From: Streptomyces flavochromogenes
Lineage (GTDB): Bacteria; Actinomycetota; Actinomycetes; Streptomycetales; Streptomycetaceae
Assembly: GCF_000717595.1 (NCBI RefSeq)
Contig: NZ_JNZO01000013.1
Span: 124,001 to 188,000 of the forward strand
Reading direction: 5' to 3'
Length of the DNA stretch: 64,000 nt
Both the position numbers and the translations under genes were made by a program. Each line of letters starts with the position of its first letter. Position 1 is the first letter of the stretch. The notes under the pieces were generated by a model. The model was not told the DNA's origin, made no database searches, and saw nothing but the letters and a program-made list of their open reading frames with translations. This document shows, piece by piece, positions 50,560-59,379 of the stretch.

Positions 50560-53025
50560 TCAGGGGGTGGCGGGGGTGCTCGGGGCGGCCTTCCAGCTCC
50601 CGTTGTCGACCACGTACACCGTCAGGCTGCGGTTGACCGTGTCGCCGTCCCCGTCAAAGGCGACACGACCGGTGACACCGTCGAAGGCCACACCGGAGAC
50701 CGCCTGTGAGAGCTTCGCCCGGGCGTCGTCCGGGAGCGTGCCGCCGTTGACCGTCACGAGGGTCTTCACCGCCTCGATGAGGGCCCAGGTCGCGTCGTAG
50801 GCGTAGGGGCCGTACCAGCCGGGCGGGTCGGGATAGTTCGCCTTCCGGTACCGGGCGAGGAAGTCCCGTCCCGTCTCCGATTCCTCGGCGGGTACGCCGA
50901 TCTGGGTTGCGAGGTCACCCTCGGCCTGCGGGTTTTGCGTGAGGTACTGCTGGTCGAAGATGCCGTCGCCGCCCATCAGGGGGACGTTCACCCCCGCCTG
51001 CTTGAGCTGCTGGGACAGGGGCGCCGCGGTGTCGTGATAGCCGCCGAAGTAGACGGCGTCGGCGCCCGAGGACCGTACTCTGACGGCGAGGCCCGCGAAG
51101 GCGCGTTCCGCGGGGTCGACCTGCTCGGTGCCGACGACGGTCCCGCCGAGTCTCGTGAACTCGGCCGTGAGACCGGCGGTGAGCGCGGTGCCGTGGGCGC
51201 TCGTGTCGTCGATGACGTAGAGCTTGGTCTTCTTCGCCTCGTACAGGTGTCGGGCGCCGAACGGCCCCTGATCGACGTCCGTGGCGATGGTGCGGAAGTA
51301 GGTGGAGTGGGGACGGGACCTGTGGCCCGCGGACCAGTCGGGGCCCAGGGTCAGGGTGGGGTCGGTGTTACCGGGTGACACGTTGACCAGGTCCGCTCGC
51401 GCGAGCGATGGCACCAGCGTGCGGGCGACAGCCGAGTTGAGCGGACCGACGACCCCCAGTACCTTCTCGTCGGCCACGAACCGGGTGGCGTTGGAGGCGC
51501 CCTTGGAGGGATCGGCCGCGTCGTCCAGGGGCTTGATCTCGAACGTCACGCCGGGGACGTGGCGGGACTCGTTGGCGGTTCTGACCGCCAGGTCGGCGGA
51601 GTTCCTGATGCCGAGGCCCATCGATGACAGTCCGCCGCTCAGGGGCGCGTCCACCCCGATCACCACGCTGACGGTGGGGTTCTTCGCCCCGCTGCCGCCG
51701 GTTCCTCCGTGGGCGGCGTCCTCGTCACGGGCGAGGGCCCAGGTCAGGAGGGAGCCCGAGGCGAGCACCGCCAGAGCGGTGCCCAGGATCGCGGAACGCC
51801 GGGTGAGGCCACGCCCCTGGGCCGGCGTCGGCCGTCGGTGTGCGGAGTCCGCTGTCGAATCGAGCGTGACCGGGTTCTCGCTCGGGGGTACGGGCACGTG
51901 CGGGGTGGTCGGGCGGTCCGGCACGGGACCGCGGGGCGTGCCGGCTGCGGACCCGGAGTCCGGGACCGTGGGGGTCGGTGGTGGCGGGGTCGGTGAGGGC
52001 GCCTGCCGCGGCATCGTCGGGGCGGACGCGTTCTCCGGGGCCGCGTCCGGTGACAGTGGCGGTACGGGTGTCGGTGCAGGCTCGGGCACAGGGGTCACCC
52101 GCGGATCGGGCCGGTGGGCGGGCGTGGGCGCGAGGTCGGGTTCGGGGGCGTGTTCGCGCGCCGGACCGTGCTCGGCCGATACGTCGGGACCGGCCGAGGA
52201 CCGCAACACCGACGCGAGCATCTCGGCCGCTTCCGAGGCGCTCACGCGCTGAGCCGGATCCTTGGTGAGGAGCGCGTCCAGCACGGGCTTCAGCGGGCCG
52301 GCATGGACCGGCGACCGGTGCGGGCTGGTGAACACGGCCACGGCGAGGGCGTGGAGCCCGTCCGCCTCGAACGGCGGGTGTCCCTCGACGGCGTGGTACA
52401 GGGTCGCGCCGAGGGCCCACAGATCGTTGGCCGGAGTCGGGCGCTTGCCGTCCAGCTGCTCCGGCGACATGTACTGCGGGGTGCCGATCACGATGCCGCT
52501 GTGACTCAGCTTCGTCGTGGCGTCGGCGAGGTGGGCGATGCCGAAGTCGGTCAGGACGACACGGTCCTTGGTCAGCAGCACATTGTCCGGCTTGATGTCG
52601 CGATGGATGATGCGCGCCCGGTGCGCCTCGGCCAACGCGTCGAGCATGGCGGCGCCGATCTCGGCGACCCGCCGTACGGGCAGTCTGCCGCTGCTCCGGA
52701 TGGCACCGGCCAGGGACTGCCCACGGATCAACTCCATGATGATGACGGGGGCTCCGTGATGCTCCACGACGTCATGGACGGTGATGACGCCGGGGTGGCT
52801 GAGAGTGACCGCTGCGCGGGCCTCGCCGGTGAACCGCCGGAGCAGCACGGCCCGGTCGTCGTCGTCCATGCCCGGCGGGAACAGGATCTCCTTCACGGCG
52901 ACCTCGCGCCCGAAGAGCTGCTGGTCGAGGCCACGCCACACTCGGCCCATGCCACCCTGGCCGATGCGTTCGACCAGCTGGTAGCGGCCGGCGATGAGTT
53001 CGGGATTCTGCTCGGTCACGCGCAC
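50560..53025 (-). CDS. Receptor Ser/Thr protein kinase with ABC-type ligand-binding sensor
   Basis: 821 aa. Residues about 14-270: Hanks-type kinase, with glycine loop RIGQGGMGRVW, ATP Lys in REVAVKEIL, catalytic HRDIKPDNVLL, DFG in VLTDFGIAHL and APE-like YMSPEQLDG. Residues about 280-405: Pro/Thr-rich linker. One membrane helix at about 408-430 (SAILGTALAVLASGSLLTWA). Residues about 445-821, outside the cell: periplasmic-binding fold of the branched-chain amino-acid receptor type (VSVVIGVDAPLSGGLSSMGL, WYGPYAYDATWALIEAV). Probably phosphorylates cytoplasmic targets in response to an extracellular small molecule. Confidence 0.92.
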   Translation of the reverse strand: MRVTEQNPELIAGRYQLVERIGQGGMGRVWRGLDQQLFGREVAVKEILFPPGMDDDDRAVLLRRFTGEARAAVTLSHPGVITVHDVVEHHGAPVIIMELIRGQSLAGAIRSSGRLPVRRVAEIGAAMLDALAEAHRARIIHRDIKPDNVLLTKDRVVLTDFGIAHLADATTKLSHSGIVIGTPQYMSPEQLDGKRPTPANDLWALGATLYHAVEGHPPFEADGLHALAVAVFTSPHRSPVHAGPLKPVLDALLTKDPAQRVSASEAAEMLASVLRSSAGPDVSAEHGPAREHAPEPDLAPTPAHRPDPRVTPVPEPAPTPVPPLSPDAAPENASAPTMPRQAPSPTPPPPTPTVPDSGSAAGTPRGPVPDRPTTPHVPVPPSENPVTLDSTADSAHRRPTPAQGRGLTRRSAILGTALAVLASGSLLTWALARDEDAAHGGTGGSGAKNPTVSVVIGVDAPLSGGLSSMGLGIRNSADLAVRTANESRHVPGVTFEIKPLDDAADPSKGASNATRFVADEKVLGVVGPLNSAVARTLVPSLARADLVNVSPGNTDPTLTLGPDWSAGHRSRPHSTYFRTIATDVDQGPFGARHLYEAKKTKLYVIDDTSAHGTALTAGLTAEFTRLGGTVVGTEQVDPAERAFAGLAVRVRSSGADAVYFGGYHDTAAPLSQQLKQAGVNVPLMGGDGIFDQQYLTQNPQAEGDLATQIGVPAEESETGRDFLARYRKANYPDPPGWYGPYAYDATWALIEAVKTLVTVNGGTLPDDARAKLSQAVSGVAFDGVTGRVAFDGDGDTVNRSLTVYVVDNGSWKAAPSTPATP

Positions 53026-53060
53026 ACTCTAGGTCTTGCTGATCCGATCAGGTGACGGAA

Positions 53061-54293
53061 CTACGGCTTGAACACGCCTTCGGCGATGACCCCGTACGGC
53101 GACTGTGCGGTATTCGGGCGAGCCAGAACGGGTAGCGATGCCGGCCCTCGGACGAGTCGGGTGTGCCGCCGTTCCAGTTGGTCCGCCGGGACGGCGAGAC
53201 GGACGCCGGGGAACCGGGTCAGAAGTGCTCGCAGGGCGATCGCCACCTCTGCCTTCGCCAGTGGCGCACCGACACAGCGGTGGATGCCGTGGCCGAAGGC
53301 GAGGTGGGCCGTCGCGTTCCGGTCCAGGTCGAGCCGGTCCGGCGCCGGGAACCGCGCGGGGTCCCGGTTGGCTGCCCCCAGTGCGATCAGGACGGGGACC
53401 CCGGCCGGGACAGTGGTACCGCCGAGCGTGACGGCTTCCGTGGTGAACCGGAAGGTGGCCGTACTCACCGCCGAGTCGAACCGGAGCAGTTCGTCCAGCG
53501 CGGCTGGGATGCCGTCGGGCTTCGCCCGCAGGCGATCCAGCGCGGCCGGGTGCTGGAGCAGTGCCAGAAGGGCGTTGCCCAGTGCGTTGGTGGTGGTCTC
53601 GTGGCCGGCCACGAGCAGAAGCACACCCAGGGAGACCAGTTCCTCCTCGCTGAGGTGATCGTCTCCGTCGCGAGCGGCGATGAGCCGGTCGAGGAGTGAG
53701 CTGCCGGGATCCTGTCGCTTGGCTGCGATGAGATCCGTCATGTAGTCGGCCATCGCGTGCGAGGCGGCATCGATGACTTCGGGTTGCCCTGCCGCGAAGA
53801 GCTGCGCCGACCAGCGCCGGACGTCGTGCCGGTCCGCCTGCGGAACTCCGAGCAGCTCGCAGATCACGATGACCGGCAGGGGCACCGCCAGGCCGGCCAC
53901 GAAGTCGAACGTGCCGCCGGCGGGCCACTGGTCCAGCAGCTCGTCGGTCACGCGGGCGATGAACGGGCGTAGCCGCGCGACGGCCCCGGTGGTGAACGCC
54001 TGGGTCACCAAGGTGCGCAACCGGGTGTGCTGGGGCGGGTCGACGGCCAGCATCGTGCGGGCGGCTGCGGGGTGCAGACGGCGCCGTGACCCCTTGCCCG
54101 CGAAGAACGCGGTCGTGTCCTTCGAGAGGCGAGCGTCACCAAGGGCCTCTCGGGCTTCCGCATAGCCCGTCACCAGGTAGCCGGGGCGCCCGCCGGAGCC
54201 GGGGACGGGCCGCACCGGGGATATGGAGCGCATGGCCGCGTAGGCCGGATAGGGGTCCTGGAGGAATCGGGGTTCCTGAGTCGGGTCGGTCAT
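53061..54293 (-). CDS. Cytochrome P450 (bacterial class I type)
   Basis: 410 aa soluble P450. I-helix oxygen motif LLVAGHETTTNALGNALLAL, K-helix ExxR in LDELLRFDSA, and heme-Cys loop LAFGHGIHRCVGAPLAKAEV. N-terminal LQDPYPAYAAMRS and HTRLRTLVTQAFT are also typical. The ATG at 54293 begins MTDPTQEPRFL. No ferredoxin or ferredoxin reductase gene and no biosynthetic cluster adjoin it; substrate unknown. Confidence 0.92.
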   Translation of the reverse strand: MTDPTQEPRFLQDPYPAYAAMRSISPVRPVPGSGGRPGYLVTGYAEAREALGDARLSKDTTAFFAGKGSRRRLHPAAARTMLAVDPPQHTRLRTLVTQAFTTGAVARLRPFIARVTDELLDQWPAGGTFDFVAGLAVPLPVIVICELLGVPQADRHDVRRWSAQLFAAGQPEVIDAASHAMADYMTDLIAAKRQDPGSSLLDRLIAARDGDDHLSEEELVSLGVLLLVAGHETTTNALGNALLALLQHPAALDRLRAKPDGIPAALDELLRFDSAVSTATFRFTTEAVTLGGTTVPAGVPVLIALGAANRDPARFPAPDRLDLDRNATAHLAFGHGIHRCVGAPLAKAEVAIALRALLTRFPGVRLAVPADQLERRHTRLVRGPASLPVLARPNTAQSPYGVIAEGVFKP

Positions 54294-54457
54294 GTCCTCA
54301 GGCTCCAACGGGCTCCGGTCGTCCGTGGACTGCGACACGCCCGGCCGGGCCGGCGATCGTCGATCGTCGACGCGGTGCCCGGCCCTCAAGGGGATTCCCG
54401 GAGATCCGTGGTCGTGGCGTGGGTACGCCACGACCACATGGCTCACCGGCCGAGCCG

Positions 54458-54889
54458 TCAGAACGCGAAGGCCGCCCCGCCGTTCAGGGTGACACCCATG
54501 GCACAGGCGTTGCCGAACGTGTACTGCCACGAGGTCCGGGACCCCTCCCACACACCGTCCACGGTGACGGTGACGGGGTCGAAGTGCTGCGGGCACATCC
54601 GGTCCGGGGCCGGTGAGGCCAGCAGGCCCTCGAAGGCACCGCTCTGGGAGACGGCCTTGAGCTCGGCGCAGGCGGCCTCGGGGGCGGGGTGCGTTCCGGA
54701 GGCGGTCGGCGCGCAGCTGAGCGTGACCGCGCGCAGGACGGTGACCGAACTCGCGTCCGCGCCCTTGCTGATGCTCAGCACGACGGCGGAGGGGGTGTAC
54801 AGGCTTTCGGTCCGGGCTTCCGCGACGGTGGCGGTGCCGGCGAGGCAGAGGAGAGCGGACGCGGAAACCGCAGCGAAACGGCGAAGCAT
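54458..54889 (-). CDS. Streptomyces subtilisin inhibitor (SSI) family protein, P1 = Gln
   Basis: 143 aa secreted inhibitor of serine proteases. Signal peptide to about residue 26 (VAEA), mature SSI fold with four Cys (59, 74, 99, 126). The reactive-loop region [19 protein letters not shown] aligns with the classic MCPMVYDPV, placing Gln101 at P1 and His102 at P1', whereas family members usually have Met, Lys or Arg at P1. C-terminal GGAAFAF matches the family. In Streptomyces SSI proteins inhibit extracellular subtilisin-like proteases and control morphogenesis-related proteolysis. Confidence 0.92.
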   Translation of the reverse strand: MLRRFAAVSASALLCLAGTATVAEARTESLYTPSAVVLSISKGADASSVTVLRAVTLSCAPTASGTHPAPEAACAELKAVSQSGAFEGLLASPAPDRMCPQHFDPVTVTVDGVWEGSRTSWQYTFGNACAMGVTLNGGAAFAF

Positions 54890-55381
54890 GACGGGGACTC
54901 GCTTTCAATTCAAAGGGTTGAGGCGTCATCTACCTTGCGATCACCGCCTCGATTGCGCTTTGGAGTGTGTCTGACACGCAGAGCGATCGCATCTTCGTGG
55001 TCGGTATCCGGACAGGTGCCCCCGCATATCGATGATCGAATGAATGTTCTGCAGGTCAGGGACCGTCCCGGACGGCTCCGTCGCGGCCGCGCACCCGCCC
55101 GCTCCAGCCCCGCAGCGACCGCCGGCCTGCGCAAGGACACGCCAGGTTTACCGACCGGCCGTTCAGTACGACCGATTAACGACGCTCGCGAGTCGACGAA
55201 GTTCCCCCTCGGGCGCTTATTGCACCAAATGAGAGAAATGCCGTATGCGGGTAAGTTTCTGCAACGAGGCTGCGACTCGGCCGGTCGCTCCGCGTGGGCC
55301 GTGTCCGAGTCACGGACCGCCTCTTTCCGTGGACAGACCCACAGGGGGCATCTCATCGGTACATCTGGGCGGAGGAAATCC
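54890..55381. other. Intergenic region of lower GC, no gene seen
   Basis: Divergent gap between the SSI gene and the chloroperoxidase gene, noticeably richer in A/T than the flanks. It must hold two promoters. A small dyad GTGTCTGACAC lies near 54965-54975, and A/T-rich stretches at about 55210-55250 may be promoter elements. No coding potential recognised. Confidence 0.45.
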
Positions 55382-56212
55382 GTGGGAACTGTGACTGCAC
55401 AAGACGGCACCAGCATCTTCTACAAGGACTGGGGGCCACGCGACGCACAGCCGATCGTGTTCCATCACGGCTGGCCTCTCAGCGGCGACGACTGGGACAA
55501 CCAGATGCTCTTCTTCCTGGAGCACGGCTACCGGGTCATCGCCCATGACAGGCGCGGACACGGCCGTTCCGGCCAGAGCGCGACCGGCCACGAGATGGAC
55601 ACCTACGCTGCCGACGTGGCAGCGGTGACCGACGCGCTGGACCTGCGCGATGCCGTCCACATCGGCCATTCGACCGGGGGCGGAGAAGTCGCCAGGTACG
55701 TCGCCCGCGCCAAGCCGGGACGAGTGGCGAAGGCCGTGCTCGTCGGGGCCGTCCCGCCCATCATGGTCAAGTCCGACTCCAACCCGGGCGGCTTGCCGAT
55801 CGAGGTCTTCGACGGCTTCCGTGCCTCGCTCGTCGCCAACCGCGCCCAGTTCTACGTCGACGTTCCGGCGGGGCCGTTCTACGGCTACAACCGCCCCGGC
55901 GCCGAGGTGTCCCAGGGCGTGATCGACAACTGGTGGCGGCAGGGCATGAGCGGCGCGGCCAACGCCCACTACCACTGCATCAAGGCGTTCTCCGAAACGG
56001 ACTTCACCGAGGACCTGAAGCAGATCGACGTGCCGGTTCTAGTCGTCCACGGCACGGACGACCAGATCGTCCCCTACGACGACTCGGCGCCCCTGTCGGC
56101 GAAGCTGCTGCGCAACGGCCGGCTGAAGAGCTACGAGGGCCTCCCCCACGGAATGCTGACCACGCATCCCGACACCGTGAACCCCGACCTCCTGGCGTTC
56201 GTCAAGGAGTGA
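55382..56212 (+). CDS. Non-heme chloroperoxidase-type alpha/beta hydrolase
   Basis: 276 aa, exactly the size of cofactor-free haloperoxidases/esterases. Catalytic triad: Ser in [15 protein letters not shown], Asp in [14 protein letters not shown] and His in [12 protein letters not shown]. Cap region [20 protein letters not shown] is typical. GTG start with GGAGGA five bases upstream. Works as a perhydrolase or esterase; the natural substrate is unknown. Confidence 0.9.
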   Translation: MGTVTAQDGTSIFYKDWGPRDAQPIVFHHGWPLSGDDWDNQMLFFLEHGYRVIAHDRRGHGRSGQSATGHEMDTYAADVAAVTDALDLRDAVHIGHSTGGGEVARYVARAKPGRVAKAVLVGAVPPIMVKSDSNPGGLPIEVFDGFRASLVANRAQFYVDVPAGPFYGYNRPGAEVSQGVIDNWWRQGMSGAANAHYHCIKAFSETDFTEDLKQIDVPVLVVHGTDDQIVPYDDSAPLSAKLLRNGRLKSYEGLPHGMLTTHPDTVNPDLLAFVKE

Positions 56213-56553
56213 CGGAGCGGAGACCGCCTGTCTCCGTCCTGCCGTACCCGCCTCGACGGTCCGGGCGGGTACGGCAGGACCGGCGGCGGTCGCCACGTCG
56301 AGCGGGATCAGCTCGCCGAGGTGGTCACCGACGGCCACGATCCGGTGCTGCGGGGTGCCGACGGTGGGGAACATGTCCGTACCCGGTTGGACAGCGGCCT
56401 CGCGGGTCGCCTGCGGTCCGCGTTCGAGCAGCACGGCTACCCCTGGTGCGGCACCGTCGACCCCCACGAGTCCGCCTACACCCTCCGGGGCGACGACACG
56501 CCGGGACTCGACGAGACGGCCCACGCGTTGCTGAGAGAGCGCCGACGGGCCGT
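56213..56553. other. Region with possible gene remnant
   Basis: The plus-strand frame at about 56300-56590 reads like a protein interior (LRSAFEQHGYPWCGTVDPHE, DDTPGLDETAHALLRERRR) but has no good start and runs into the reversed LysE fragment. Probably the remains of an unidentified gene joined to that fragment. Confidence 0.35.
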
Positions 56554-56757
56554 AGCGGACGCCGCCAGAACGGCGGCCAGGCCGACGACTGTGAGCGTGC
56601 CCCAGACGAGCAGCCCCGCCGTGATGCCGCCGACCGTGCGCAGGCCGTCCCGCCAGCCGGACGCGAGGGCTCGCTTCGTCACCACCGCCATGTCCGGGCC
56701 GGGGACCAGGGTCAGAACGGCGAGCACACCCGTCGCCGCGAGAAGCTGAACGAACAT
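56554..56757 (-). pseudogene. LysE-family exporter fragment (N-terminal third)
   Basis: From ATG 56757 about 68 residues match a LysE/RhtB exporter N-terminus (ATGVLAVLTLVPGPDMAVVT, GLRTVGGITAGLLVWGTLTV), then the frame enters unrelated sequence. About two thirds of the usual 205 residues are gone, so the gene is broken. Confidence 0.75.
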
Positions 56758-56896
56758 GGGCTCAGTCTCGCAGTCCGGCCCGCCTCCCCTTCGAAGGTGC
56801 AGCCCTGAAACGACGGACCCGGCGGCCGGGGCGACCCGAGCAGGACCTCGCTGTGTCGCGACAGGGACTGGCTTTCGGATGGGGCACGTTGGAGCC

Positions 56897-57454
56897 ATGG
56901 GCTCCAACTTCCGCAACGGTCCACATGGCTACGGGATCGTCACCAAGACCCTGCACTGGGCGCTTTTCGCGGCCATCGCCGTGCAGTTCGCCGTGGGCTA
57001 CCTCCTGGACACGGACGACAGCGGCCGCGGCCGGGGACGTGGTCGGGGACGCGGCGAGGACTCCGGACGGGGGCGCGGGCGTGGCGGGGACGGCGACGCG
57101 TACACCCCCTTCGGGGACGACGCGCTGCTCACCGTGCACGTCGTACTCGGCGGCACCGTGCTGCTGCTGGGTGTCATCCGGCTCGTCTGGCGGCTTGCCA
57201 CGCCGCTTCCGCCGTGGGCACCTGCCCTCACCGCAGGGGAGCGTCGCCTCGCCCACGCCACGGAAGTCGTCCTGTACGCGGCGACGTTCGCCGTCCCCGC
57301 CACCGGTCTCGCCCTGCTCCTGTCCGGTGACGACCTGCTCCCCGTCCACATCGCCGCCCAGGTGCTCCTCTACGTCGCTGTCGCAGCGCATGTCGGACTT
57401 GTTCTCAAGCACCAGGTGCTCGACCGTGACCATCTGTTGGCCCGCATGCTGTGA
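56897..57454 (+). CDS. Cytochrome b561-type membrane protein with RG-repeat insertion
   Basis: 185 aa, four membrane helices with heme-ligand histidines in KTLHWALFAA, LTVHVVLGGT, LPVHIAAQVL and VAAHVGLVLKHQ. Predicted to carry electrons from quinol or a soluble donor. Unusual: residues about 43-61, between helices 1 and 2, form an Arg-Gly repeat block (GRGRGRGRG twice) not expected in the family. Start at ATG 56897; an in-frame ATG at 56879 is possible. Confidence 0.85.
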   Translation: MGSNFRNGPHGYGIVTKTLHWALFAAIAVQFAVGYLLDTDDSGRGRGRGRGRGEDSGRGRGRGGDGDAYTPFGDDALLTVHVVLGGTVLLLGVIRLVWRLATPLPPWAPALTAGERRLAHATEVVLYAATFAVPATGLALLLSGDDLLPVHIAAQVLLYVAVAAHVGLVLKHQVLDRDHLLARML

Positions 57455-57495
57455 GATCGGGGCCCCGGAGGCTGAGAGGGGCCGCGGTCTCGGCG

Positions 57496-58947
57496 TCAGC
57501 TCGCCTCGGGCAGATGCCAGCGGTGGGGCCGGATGAGGTGTCGCAAACTGTCCGGACCCCAGGATCCCGGGGCGTACGGCTCGACGGGCGGTGGCGACTG
57601 GAGCAGGGGGGCAGCCACCTCCCACAGACGTTCGATGCCTGCGGCGTCGGTGAAGAGGGACTGGTCACCGAGCATCGCGTCCAGGATGAGGCGCTCATAG
57701 CCCTCCAGTGCGTGGTCCTGCGTGAAGGAACCGGCGTAGTCGAAGACCATTTCTGCTTGGGTCAGACGCATGTCGGGGCCGGGCTGTTTGACGAGGAAGC
57801 GTGCGGTGATGGTTCCGGGGTCGTCGAAGTCGATGACCAGTTCGTTGTGGCGGCCGTCGGCGGACTCCCGGGCAGCCAGCGGGAACATGCGCAGGGGCGG
57901 TTCGCGGAATCCGAGGGTGATGACGTGGCGGCTCTCGGCGAGGGCTTTGCCGGAGCGCAGGTAGAAGGGGACGCCGGCCCAGCGCCAGTTGTCGATCTCG
58001 AGGCGCAGGGCTGCGAGGGTCTCGGTGTCGGAGGCCGGGTCGACTCCGGGTTCGTCGCGGTAGCCGGCGTACTGCCCGCGGACCACCCGGGCCGGGTCGA
58101 GGGGGCGCAGGCTCTGGAAGACCTTGTCCTTCTCCGCGCGCAGGGAGTTCGCGTCCAGGGTGGCCGGCGGTTCCATGGCGATGAACCCGAGGAGCTGGAA
58201 CAGGTGTGTGACGATCATGTCGCGGAAGGTGCCGGTGCCTTCGAAGAAGTGGGCGCGGCCCTGGATGTCGATGTGCTCGGGGACGTCGATCTGTACGTGG
58301 CTGATGTGGTCGCGGTTCCAGACCGGTTCGAGGAGTCCGTTGGCGAAGCGCAGGGCGAGGATGTTGTCGACGGACTCCTTGCCCAGGAAGTGATCGATGC
58401 GGAAGACGCGGGACTCGTCGAAGACGGTGTGGATGGCCTGGTTGAGGGCTCGGGCGGAGGCGAGGTCCGTGCCGAAGGGCTTCTCCACGATCACGCGGGC
58501 GTCCTGGGCGAGTCCGGCGGCACCGAGCATCCGCACGACCGAGGCGCATGCCTGAGGGGGTACGGCGAGGTGGTGGAGGAGTCCTGGAGTGCCGCCGATC
58601 GCCCGCTCGGCTTCCCGCACGGCGGCGATGAGAGGGCCGGGGTCCTCGGGGTCGGCGGCGCCGAAGGTCAGCCGGCTCTCGAATTCCCGCCATTCCCGGC
58701 CCTCGGGCTTGGTCCGGCCGAACTCGGCGACCGCCTCGTGCGCGTGTGCGCGGAACGCGTCGTCGTTGAGGGCGACTGCGGCGGGGGCGGATCCGATGAT
58801 CCGGTAGTGGCCGGGGAGCAGCCCCGCTCTGGCCAGGTGGTACAGACCCGGCAGGAGTTTGCGGCGGGCGAGGTCGCCGGTGGCACCGGAGATGACGATG
58901 ACGTGGTCGTCGGGGGTGGGCCCGCCGGAGCCGGGGGGTGTGGCCAC
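57496..58947 (-). CDS. zwf: Glucose-6-phosphate 1-dehydrogenase
   Basis: 483 aa, NADP-dependent first enzyme of the oxidative pentose phosphate pathway. Dinucleotide-binding VIVISGATGDLARRKLLPGL, the G6PDH active-site signature RIDHFLGKESVDNIL and the substrate Lys in VIVEKPFGTD are intact. The isolated position, without tal, opcA or pgl neighbours, suggests a second paralogue besides the housekeeping copy usual in Streptomyces. Confidence 0.92.
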   Translation of the reverse strand: MATPPGSGGPTPDDHVIVISGATGDLARRKLLPGLYHLARAGLLPGHYRIIGSAPAAVALNDDAFRAHAHEAVAEFGRTKPEGREWREFESRLTFGAADPEDPGPLIAAVREAERAIGGTPGLLHHLAVPPQACASVVRMLGAAGLAQDARVIVEKPFGTDLASARALNQAIHTVFDESRVFRIDHFLGKESVDNILALRFANGLLEPVWNRDHISHVQIDVPEHIDIQGRAHFFEGTGTFRDMIVTHLFQLLGFIAMEPPATLDANSLRAEKDKVFQSLRPLDPARVVRGQYAGYRDEPGVDPASDTETLAALRLEIDNWRWAGVPFYLRSGKALAESRHVITLGFREPPLRMFPLAARESADGRHNELVIDFDDPGTITARFLVKQPGPDMRLTQAEMVFDYAGSFTQDHALEGYERLILDAMLGDQSLFTDAAGIERLWEVAAPLLQSPPPVEPYAPGSWGPDSLRHLIRPHRWHLPEAS

Positions 58948-59379
58948 GTCGGATCTTCCTTTCGCCGCGGCCGCCGAGCTCGCCGTGCGTCGCGGAGTGG
59001 GTTTCGCCGGTGGATTCGCCGAGGGGGCGCGCCTGGCGGGTTCTGTGGGGCTTCTGCGGTCTGCGTGGTCGGGCCACTGCGCGCGTGCCGCGTCGGTGGC
59101 TCGCGCATCGGGTCTCGTCAGGACGCGCGGATCCGCGGCGCCGCGTAGGATCCGGTCGCGCCCCGGCCCCGTCGGCGCCTCATGGGTGGGACACGACGGC
59201 CACGGGGCAGACGACGTGATCTCCTCCTGCGATCTGCTTCATGGGGCCCACTGTGGAGCCGTCACGGCAGTCCGGCACGTCCCGGCGGGCCGACCGGGCG
59301 ACGCACGACCGAGCGGCCGGGCGTGGTCCCGTGGTCGTGGCGGTGCACCCGTACGAGATCGCCCGCCCTCGGCGCCGGA
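58948..59379. other. Intergenic region, no gene seen
   Basis: Holds the promoter of the dehydrogenase gene (minus strand) and the 3' flank of the MpaB gene. No repeat or clear hairpin; open frames lack protein character. Confidence 0.45.

Noticed and set aside
59180..59270. Minus-strand frame ending in HVVCPVAVVSHP, reminiscent of a universal stress protein C-terminus
   Set aside because: Only about ten residues look familiar and no nucleotide-binding motif lies upstream; too weak to call a remnant.
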